Assembly: GCA_023457175.1 (NCBI GenBank)
Contig: JAEWMM010000272.1
Location: forward strand, 1 to 5,646
Reading direction: 5' to 3'
Length of the DNA: 5,646 nucleotides
Origin: Bacillota bacterium
Lineage (GTDB): Bacteria > Bacillota > Clostridia > Oscillospirales > Ruminococcaceae
Shown piece after piece: positions 1 to 5,646 of the stretch (position 1 is the stretch's first letter; each line of letters opens with the position of its first letter). The notes beneath the pieces are model-generated. The model ran no database searches. It was given only the letters and a program-made list of their open reading frames with translations, and was not told where the DNA came from. Both the position numbers and the translations under genes were made by a program.

Positions 1-1222
1 GCTGTGTTTCGAGCAGTCTTTCATACAGGGCATCCGGCAACGCCAGCCCCTCAGTTTCAATTCCGGCGGGGGTAAAGCGGTTACGGCAGCCAAACCAGAT
101 GCCACCCAAACACACCGAGCCGCAATGCCACTGTCCGCGCAGCGTCAACAGCAGTTGGAATGCACCCGAAGAGAGCGCCGGGGCCACATAGGGTTTAAAG
201 CCTATTTCGCGGATGCGCAGGTTGGCCGTTTTAACCAGCTCGGTCAATTCGCGCGAGAGGGCGTCGTCGTAGGCTGTCAGCGAGTTGGCGATCACCAGCC
301 CCTCTCCGTGCGGGCCAAAGCTGCGCCCCTCGGTTAAAAAGCTGCGGAATTTTTCCTGCTGCTTTGCCAACGCAGCGGTGCGGGCGTTCATGACCCCAAG
401 GCCAAAGCCCTGCACCTGCTCAGGCAGCAGCCCCTGACCGTCCCATGCGCCGTCCTCCCCCTGATTCGAAGCGAGATACGCCGCCTTGCACAACGGGTCT
501 ACCGGGTCGGACAGCACCATAAACAACCCCCGGAAATCCGCGTCCCGCGCCATTCTGGCGTAATGCTCAACGATGGCGCGGTTGGCGTCAAACTGCGCCA
601 TGCGCACATCTTTAACGGCGCTGCCCACGGCGGGAATCGCCTTGGTTGCCGCAAAGATAAATACGTCGCAGTCAAACAGCTGCGCCATATCCACAGGGTA
701 GACGTCAGGCAGCGCATCGTAATCCCACGGCCAGACGATCTGGCTCATCTCCGCCGTCCAGCGGGCGACGGTGCCGGGGTTTAAATCGCAGATGCCGATC
801 TCTTTAATGCAATCGCCGCCCAGCAGCTTTAAGCCGGTGAGCAGCGTGCCGCCCACATCCCCAACCGCCAGCAGATGCACACGGCTTTGGCCGGGTTTAA
901 CAACCGAAAGACCGGCGGCCTCGCGCCAGCGCGGATGACGGATATTGACGGCGCGCAGCGTGCGCCGCTCAATGCGGTTTAAGATGTCGGCAGAGATTGA
1001 CGCCTTGTCACCGGCAATTCGCGCGGGGTCGAGCCACGCGATCGATTCGGGCGCTATCAGCTGCCCGGCGTCGGTCACGCAAAACGCGGCCCGCCGGTTT
1101 TCGGGCGGCGCATCGAGCAGAAAGGTCAGCGGCGCCTCGGGCGCTGGAGCCGGTACCTGTTGCAGCGGCAGATCTGGGGTAAGCGCTGCGTAGATTTGAT
1201 CCTTCTCCTGATAATAATACAT
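1..1222 (-). CDS. Lactate/malate dehydrogenase-like NAD-binding protein (3' partial)
   Basis: An open frame runs from ATG at 1220-1222 off the left edge, giving 407 codons. The start is supported by GGAG seven bases upstream. Residues 115-147 form a Rossmann unit: the loop VGDVGG is at 120-125 and D146 ends the second strand, which favours NAD(H) over NADP(H). By-eye alignment to the lactate/malate dehydrogenase family gives R207 and N214 (R-x6-N after the active-site loop), DPVD at 239-242 (normally NPVD), R281 (substrate-binding Arg171) and GPHG at 303-306 with H305 as catalytic His195. The position of catalytic Asp168 is M278, so the His-Asp pair is broken. About 110 residues precede the Rossmann fold, including a Pro/Ala-rich stretch at 24-31; ordinary family members have only a short lead. 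The last visible residues match the family's C-terminal helix, so little is missing. It may be a dehydrogenase for an unusual 2-hydroxy acid, or a non-catalytic dinucleotide-binding partner of the gene just upstream. Confidence 0.9.
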   Translation of the reverse strand, partial: MYYYQEKDQIYAALTPDLPLQQVPAPAPEAPLTFLLDAPPENRRAAFCVTDAGQLIAPESIAWLDPARIAGDKASISADILNRIERRTLRAVNIRHPRWREAAGLSVVKPGQSRVHLLAVGDVGGTLLTGLKLLGGDCIKEIGICDLNPGTVARWTAEMSQIVWPWDYDALPDVYPVDMAQLFDCDVFIFAATKAIPAVGSAVKDVRMAQFDANRAIVEHYARMARDADFRGLFMVLSDPVDPLCKAAYLASNQGEDGAWDGQGLLPEQVQGFGLGVMNARTAALAKQQEKFRSFLTEGRSFGPHGEGLVIANSLTAYDDALSRELTELVKTANLRIREIGFKPYVAPALSSGAFQLLLTLRGQWHCGSVCLGGIWFGCRNRFTPAGIETEGLALPDALYERLLETQ

Positions 1223-1226
1223 TTTA

Positions 1227-4200
1227 TCACTCCAATACATCGCGCATGCGCATCAGCATTTTCAGGTCGTTTTCAAGATAGGCCGAGGCCGGCAGATTCG
1301 GGTCGTAGTAAAGGCAGCTGCCCTTGTCGGGGGAAAGCGGCAGAATGACCGCCTCGCTTAAACGCGAGAGGGTCAGATTGCGCGCGAACCGCTTTCTGAA
1401 CTCGCTTTCAAGCACCTGAATAATATCACGGGAGTTTTCGATGCACACCTGAGAAAATTTAAAAACCGCCGTGCGGTCACACTCCTTATAAAACTTCGGG
1501 AACGCATAGGGCAAAACAAGGTTGATCGCCGGGGTCAGTCCGGGCACCGAGGGCTCGTCATGCCCGACCGTGTCGCCGCCGATAAACGGGTACATCGTCG
1601 ATTCGACAAACCAGGCCCGCAGGTTGGGTACAAAGTAGACGCAGTCGGCCTTCATGTCCTTGGTGCGCATCAGGTCGCGGCCCTTGCCGCTCATGACGCC
1701 GACAAGCACACGGTCTATGGCAATACCCTCATGCTCCAGCAGCGGAGACAGAGCGTTGATACGGTTACCCGAGTGCAAAATATCATCCACAAGAATGGCC
1801 GGTCGGCCAAAGGATTTGATCGTGCGTATCTGGCTCTCAAGCGGGGCGTAGCCCGGAAAAGCCTCGATGGTAAAGGATCGCAGATCCTGCGCGAAGACTT
1901 TGTCGGTGTGAATCGTCTTGGTGACGGTATTCGGAATGGCATTGCCGCGCAAAACCTTGCCAAATGGCACACACATTTTCTGGCCAAGCGTACGCGGGAC
2001 GGCCACCTCGGCGGGCACATGGTTTGCCTCAACGATCTTGCGCACCAGCCGGTGGTAGATGACCTCGGCGTTTAACGACAGAATCAGCGTGCCGGGATAG
2101 AGACCGGTCAGCGCCTCCTGCATGCGGACATGCGCCTGCCGGATAGCGTCAAGGATGCTCGCACTCGATGAAAAGGGCTCCTTGAGCGTGGTGGCCAGAT
2201 TCTGTATCAGCACAACGGGCGAACGCATATCCACCAACAGCAGCGGCCGGTCGCCGTCCGCCGGCGCCGGGACAAAGCCCTGACGGTACAGCAGGTCGGT
2301 GGCAGCGGCATCCTGCTCGGCATTGGTCGGGTAATAAACGGCGTAGCCGCAGTCCTTGGCCATCGCACGGGAGAGCGCCTCGGTCATCAGAAGCTGGCCG
2401 ATATTATAACCGGTGTCGCCGTTGCGAACCAGATGCAATCCGGTCAGCAGCAGGATGCGCCCCGCCGTGTGCTCGCGTACATAGTTGGTCAGCCGGACGT
2501 CCTGAAGTGCGTCGTACAGGTCAATGGCGCTGACAACGCGCATGGTCAGATAGCCCAATATCCGCTTGCCCTTTTCGGTGTCGCGCAAAACAATCACGTC
2601 GTCCCGCAGGTCAAGGTACGGCAACCGGCTTTTGCCCGCGGAGACGGCGGCCAGCAGCTCGGCGCGCAGTGCGTCGTCGGGGTGGCGCGTCGGTGAGAAG
2701 TCGAGATATCCGGCATGGTAAAGCCGCTTATACTGCGGCTCGCGCAGATACAGGCTGTTGCGGTAAATATAGTCCTGAACGGTGGGGTCGAGCAGATTGG
2801 AAATATCGCGCCCCATATCAATATTCTCGCGAATTCTCGTGGAGCTGATATCCTCCAGATGGGTCGGCAGCTGCAATTGCAGCACCTCGCCCCTAATGCA
2901 GCGCAGATCGGCCTCGGTCTCAGGGCCGTCAGCATTGCTGACACGGCGGAAAACGATGTGGTTCATCTCCTGCACGCAGCCCGGAACAGCGGCGGCCTTA
3001 TAAGAAGAAGCGTTGGCCACGACGTCGCTGCCCACGGCCAGATACAGCGCGCGTCCGGCAAAAACCTGACGCAGGCGGTCAAGGTCGCCGGGGCTGGCCA
3101 GATTCACCGGCAGGTCGTGCGGGAACAGGTAGACATTAAACATATCCGCCACCGACATGTTGACAATCTGGCGGCGCACCAGCGCGGGCTGGGCTTTTTT
3201 GGACCACGAGAACTCATCGATGGCGAGATAAACCTCAAAGCCCATATCGCAAATACTTTGCACAATGCCCTTATGGGAAAGCGAAAAAGGATCAAAAGTG
3301 CCCGGAAAGAAGGCAACGCGTCCGGGCGCCGCGAAACAGAACGGCCCGTCCTCAATATTATGCAGAACCAAAAAACGGTAGATGTGTGAGAGTGCTGCGG
3401 CGGTGTAAAAAAAGGTCAGCTCCCGCTCCTCGTTTTCGCTGATCAGGCAAAGCAGCTTTTTGGCCACCAGCATGAACAATGCGGTCTTATCGGCGTAGGA
3501 CATGACCTTTGAGGCAAACAGCTCCTCGCCTAAAATGCGCAGCGTCTCCTGCCGCACCGGCTCACGGTAGGAGGCGAGCCCCTTAAGCAGCAGCCCGGCC
3601 AGCCGGTTGCGCCGGGCGTTCAGCGCGGCGGCATCCTGCCCAAAGCGCTCCCTGTAAACGGCGTATTCCGCCAATATGGCCCCCACCGTATCCAGCGCGG
3701 CGTTGACCGCGACGCTGCTGGCGGCGCAGAGCAGATTTTCCATCTGGTCGATCAGCTCGTCAAGCTCACAAGGCGGCAGCCACAGCGCAAAGCGGCCCAG
3801 ATATTCCGGAATATATTTGGCCGGCTCGGACTGTCCGGTTTCGAGCGCCTTTGAAAGCTCGACAGCAATCTCATTGCGGCGTTCCGGCGTCAGCTCAGGC
3901 GCCATCGCCAGCAGAGAGGATCCGGCCATGCGGCGAACCACCACGTTTTCGCCCATTTTGATCAGGTTAGAAAAGTGGGTGGCAATGTGCAGAATATTTG
4001 TGTGGTTGCCCTGCTCGATCAAGTCCAGCAGATATTCCACGCCTACGGCCTTCATAATCCAGGGAGTGGCGGTTTTCAGGTTGTCTAAAAAGATGTTCGA
4101 CACGGCGGACTGGCGACTTAAGAACGCGTCCTGCGCCGTGGTGTCGTAGCCGAGCATCCGCCCCAGATGCGCCTGCAAGAACAGCAGCGGGGTGCTGCCC

Positions 4201-5646
4201 TGACAGTCCGCCGACTCGGCGGCGCGGGCAATTTCTTCGCGCAGCGGGGTTTCCTTGGGTAAAATATAAAGCAGATGCCTGAACAACCGCAGCGCCGCCG
4301 CCTTTTGAACCGGCGCTCCGTTTTTAAGCCACCACATTGCAAAATGCGCCAGCCCGGCCGCCTGCGTCACCCCGCAGAACGCCGCGGGAATGTTTACAAC
4401 GGTATCCAATAAGGCAAAGGCGGCATCAGGCTCGATGGCGGCGGGATTTTCGTAATGCTCAAACAGCTCACCGGCAAAAACGGCGGCGTCGGCATCGGAG
4501 CTGGAATCGAGCAGCGCGTCGAGCGCCAGCTTGGCCGTGTAACGTATTTTGCTGGTCTGCTGGGGCGTTAAGCGGCTGTCCGGATGGATCAGGAGGTCAA
4601 AATACACGCGCCACAGCTCGTAGTGGCGCATATCGCCGGGGGCCGGCTCGCACCCGGCGGGCTGCTCCTTGCGGTAGCCCGAATGAAATCCGGCCAGAAT
4701 ACGGCCAAGCAGCGAAGCGGCCTGGCGACGGATATCGCCGTCGGGGTGCATGAGCAGCTCGTACAGAAAAGAGAGCATCTGCTCCTTCTGCGCGGCGCTC
4801 CAATAGGTAAAATACTCTTCAAATACCGATACATAGGCCCGAAGGCGGTCTGGTTTCTTTTCGCTGCGGGCGGCTTCAAGAATGTTGCCGAACAGCTGGT
4901 CATGGCCCAACCGGTGCATCAGGCGGATATTATGATCCACCGCGCGGTGCCGCAGCGCCGTTACAGCCTCGTCCATGCACATCAGCGCCGCATCCTTAAC
5001 CGGAGCGGGCGGCACGGCGGACAGCGCCAGCGCGGTGTCGACGCCAAACGAGCGCATATACTCCTCAAAATCGTGCAGCTTGGCATAGACAAACTGATAG
5101 CGGAGGCGCTTGGCCGCGTCTACATTGTCAAGCTTCTGCAAAATGACGTCAAATGAATCGGCAAGCGAGAAGATTTCGGCAATCTCCTGCCCGTTCTCGT
5201 CGCGGGACTGCTTGACCCGAAAGTCGGCGTAAACGAGCAGCAACGACTCGGAGGACAGATTCTCAATCTCAAGATCCCATACCGAATGGTTCGCCGCAAT
5301 GCGGCCGATGTCGTTTAATCCGCGCCGCGCGCACCAGATGTCGGTATAATGATAATGCAGGTAGGGCACCCGCTCACCGGCCTTGCAGCCGAACTTGCCG
5401 ATGTCGTGAACAGCGGCGGCCGCCGAAAGCAGCGGCAGGTCGACCAGTCCGCCGCCGGCATAAAAAGCCCGGGCGCAGGTCATGGCCACATGGTGCACAC
5501 CGGCGATATGCTCAAGCGTACGGTAGGGCGTCAGCTCGTGGCCCAGCCGCAGCAGCTCGTAAACAAAATCCTCTTTAAACCATGTGAGAAACCGGCGGTA
5601 TTCGTCGGCGCCGGCGTTGCCCTCCAGCTCCTGTTCAGTGCAAAAG
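1227..5646 (-). CDS. Giant multidomain protein: HD hydrolase, HEAT-like, NadD-like nucleotidyltransferase, GNAT-like and phosphoribosyltransferase-like domains (5' partial)
   Basis: The frame is open from the window edge to TGA at 1227-1229. Residue 1 here is the first whole codon at the edge. Residues ~36-200 form an HD domain: H46, H80-D81, H97/H99, H120 and D141 fit the metal ligands. Residues ~239-764 are helical with HEAT-like units (for example ~290-320 and ~678-711). Residues ~774-967 resemble NadD: GTFDP at 782-786, SLSH at 788-791 in place of HxGH, VGSD at 871-874 and ISSTRIR at 933-939. Residues ~994-1127 look like a GNAT fold with GYNIG at 1079-1083 as the acyl-CoA loop. Residues ~1174-1354 resemble a type I phosphoribosyltransferase, with VDDILHSGNR at 1286-1295 as the PRPP loop. 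A helical tail follows. No signal peptide or membrane segment is seen in the visible part, so it is probably cytoplasmic. A GTG at 5496-5498 cannot be the true start because H46 lies upstream of it. The domain calls are by eye: HD and NadD are firm, the phosphoribosyltransferase good, GNAT moderate. Reaction and substrate are unknown. Confidence 0.93.
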   Translation of the reverse strand, partial: FCTEQELEGNAGADEYRRFLTWFKEDFVYELLRLGHELTPYRTLEHIAGVHHVAMTCARAFYAGGGLVDLPLLSAAAAVHDIGKFGCKAGERVPYLHYHYTDIWCARRGLNDIGRIAANHSVWDLEIENLSSESLLLVYADFRVKQSRDENGQEIAEIFSLADSFDVILQKLDNVDAAKRLRYQFVYAKLHDFEEYMRSFGVDTALALSAVPPAPVKDAALMCMDEAVTALRHRAVDHNIRLMHRLGHDQLFGNILEAARSEKKPDRLRAYVSVFEEYFTYWSAAQKEQMLSFLYELLMHPDGDIRRQAASLLGRILAGFHSGYRKEQPAGCEPAPGDMRHYELWRVYFDLLIHPDSRLTPQQTSKIRYTAKLALDALLDSSSDADAAVFAGELFEHYENPAAIEPDAAFALLDTVVNIPAAFCGVTQAAGLAHFAMWWLKNGAPVQKAAALRLFRHLLYILPKETPLREEIARAAESADCQGSTPLLFLQAHLGRMLGYDTTAQDAFLSRQSAVSNIFLDNLKTATPWIMKAVGVEYLLDLIEQGNHTNILHIATHFSNLIKMGENVVVRRMAGSSLLAMAPELTPERRNEIAVELSKALETGQSEPAKYIPEYLGRFALWLPPCELDELIDQMENLLCAASSVAVNAALDTVGAILAEYAVYRERFGQDAAALNARRNRLAGLLLKGLASYREPVRQETLRILGEELFASKVMSYADKTALFMLVAKKLLCLISENEERELTFFYTAAALSHIYRFLVLHNIEDGPFCFAAPGRVAFFPGTFDPFSLSHKGIVQSICDMGFEVYLAIDEFSWSKKAQPALVRRQIVNMSVADMFNVYLFPHDLPVNLASPGDLDRLRQVFAGRALYLAVGSDVVANASSYKAAAVPGCVQEMNHIVFRRVSNADGPETEADLRCIRGEVLQLQLPTHLEDISSTRIRENIDMGRDISNLLDPTVQDYIYRNSLYLREPQYKRLYHAGYLDFSPTRHPDDALRAELLAAVSAGKSRLPYLDLRDDVIVLRDTEKGKRILGYLTMRVVSAIDLYDALQDVRLTNYVREHTAGRILLLTGLHLVRNGDTGYNIGQLLMTEALSRAMAKDCGYAVYYPTNAEQDAAATDLLYRQGFVPAPADGDRPLLLVDMRSPVVLIQNLATTLKEPFSSSASILDAIRQAHVRMQEALTGLYPGTLILSLNAEVIYHRLVRKIVEANHVPAEVAVPRTLGQKMCVPFGKVLRGNAIPNTVTKTIHTDKVFAQDLRSFTIEAFPGYAPLESQIRTIKSFGRPAILVDDILHSGNRINALSPLLEHEGIAIDRVLVGVMSGKGRDLMRTKDMKADCVYFVPNLRAWFVESTMYPFIGGDTVGHDEPSVPGLTPAINLVLPYAFPKFYKECDRTAVFKFSQVCIENSRDIIQVLESEFRKRFARNLTLSRLSEAVILPLSPDKGSCLYYDPNLPASAYLENDLKMLMRMRDVLE
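1230..1233 (-). promoter_or_regulatory. Shine-Dalgarno site of the dehydrogenase-like gene, inside the end of the upstream gene
   Basis: On the minus strand the bases before the ATG read TTGGAGTGATAAAATG. GGAG sits seven bases before the start codon, which is good spacing. It overlaps the last codons and abuts the TGA stop of the large upstream gene. TGA is followed in frame by TAA, giving tandem stops. This arrangement implies translational coupling and fixes the start of the downstream gene. Confidence 0.8.

Noticed and set aside
1242..1251. Perfect 10-base palindrome GCGCATGCGC just upstream of the dehydrogenase-like gene
   Set aside because: It encodes the Met-Arg-Met-Arg run near the end of the giant protein and has no spacing or flanks suggesting an operator or terminator.
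1560..2075. A 171-codon open frame on the plus strand
   Set aside because: It is antisense to the phosphoribosyltransferase-like domain and its translation has no recognisable fold, so it is a shadow of the minus-strand gene.
2715..3389. A 224-codon open frame on the plus strand
   Set aside because: It lies wholly antisense to the NadD-like domain, whose motifs are clear. No ribosome binding site or recognisable domain was seen, and long antisense frames are expected in GC-rich coding DNA.
3676..4149. Plus-strand frame of 157 codons
   Set aside because: Its Ser/Arg-rich translation is typical of the reverse complement of Leu/Ala/Glu-rich helical coding sequence; no domain seen.
4584..5156. 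Plus-strand frame of 190 codons
   Set aside because: It is antisense to the HD-to-HEAT-like part of the giant gene, its product shows no motif, and the minus strand is continuous across it.

Overview
The window is almost wholly coding on the minus strand. It holds two genes, both cut by a window edge. Reading in the direction of transcription (high to low coordinates), the first is a very large multidomain protein (5646 to 1227, 1,472 residues visible, N-terminus missing). The second is a protein resembling lactate/malate dehydrogenase (1222 to 1, 407 residues visible, probably lacking only its last few residues). Four bases separate them, and the ribosome binding site of the second gene lies in the last codons of the first, so they look co-transcribed and translationally coupled.

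The large protein reads as a chain of enzyme-like modules: an HD phosphohydrolase domain with a full set of metal ligands, about 500 residues of helical HEAT-like sequence, a NadD/NMNAT-type nucleotidyltransferase with GTFDP and ISSTxIR motifs, a GNAT-like acyltransferase fold, a type I phosphoribosyltransferase-like domain with a VDD..xSG loop, and a helical tail. The dehydrogenase-like partner has a Rossmann nucleotide-binding loop, the substrate arginine and the catalytic histidine. It lacks the usual catalytic aspartate and carries about 110 extra N-terminal residues.

Together the genes suggest a unit concerned with nucleotides, possibly NAD-type dinucleotides. One protein could make, transfer, acylate and hydrolyse nucleotide-linked compounds, and its partner probably binds NAD(H). 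That functional link is inference; the domain order, motifs and gene coupling are read from the sequence.

The organism is probably a GC-rich member of the Clostridia (Oscillospirales-like, perhaps from gut or another anaerobic habitat). The grounds are a GGAG ribosome binding site at 7-base spacing, bacterial codon use with TGA as stop, and my recollection that giant HD/cytidyltransferase-like fusions occur in that group. This assignment is weak. I see no RNA genes, mobile elements, CRISPR arrays, promoters or terminators, and the only intergenic DNA is four bases long.
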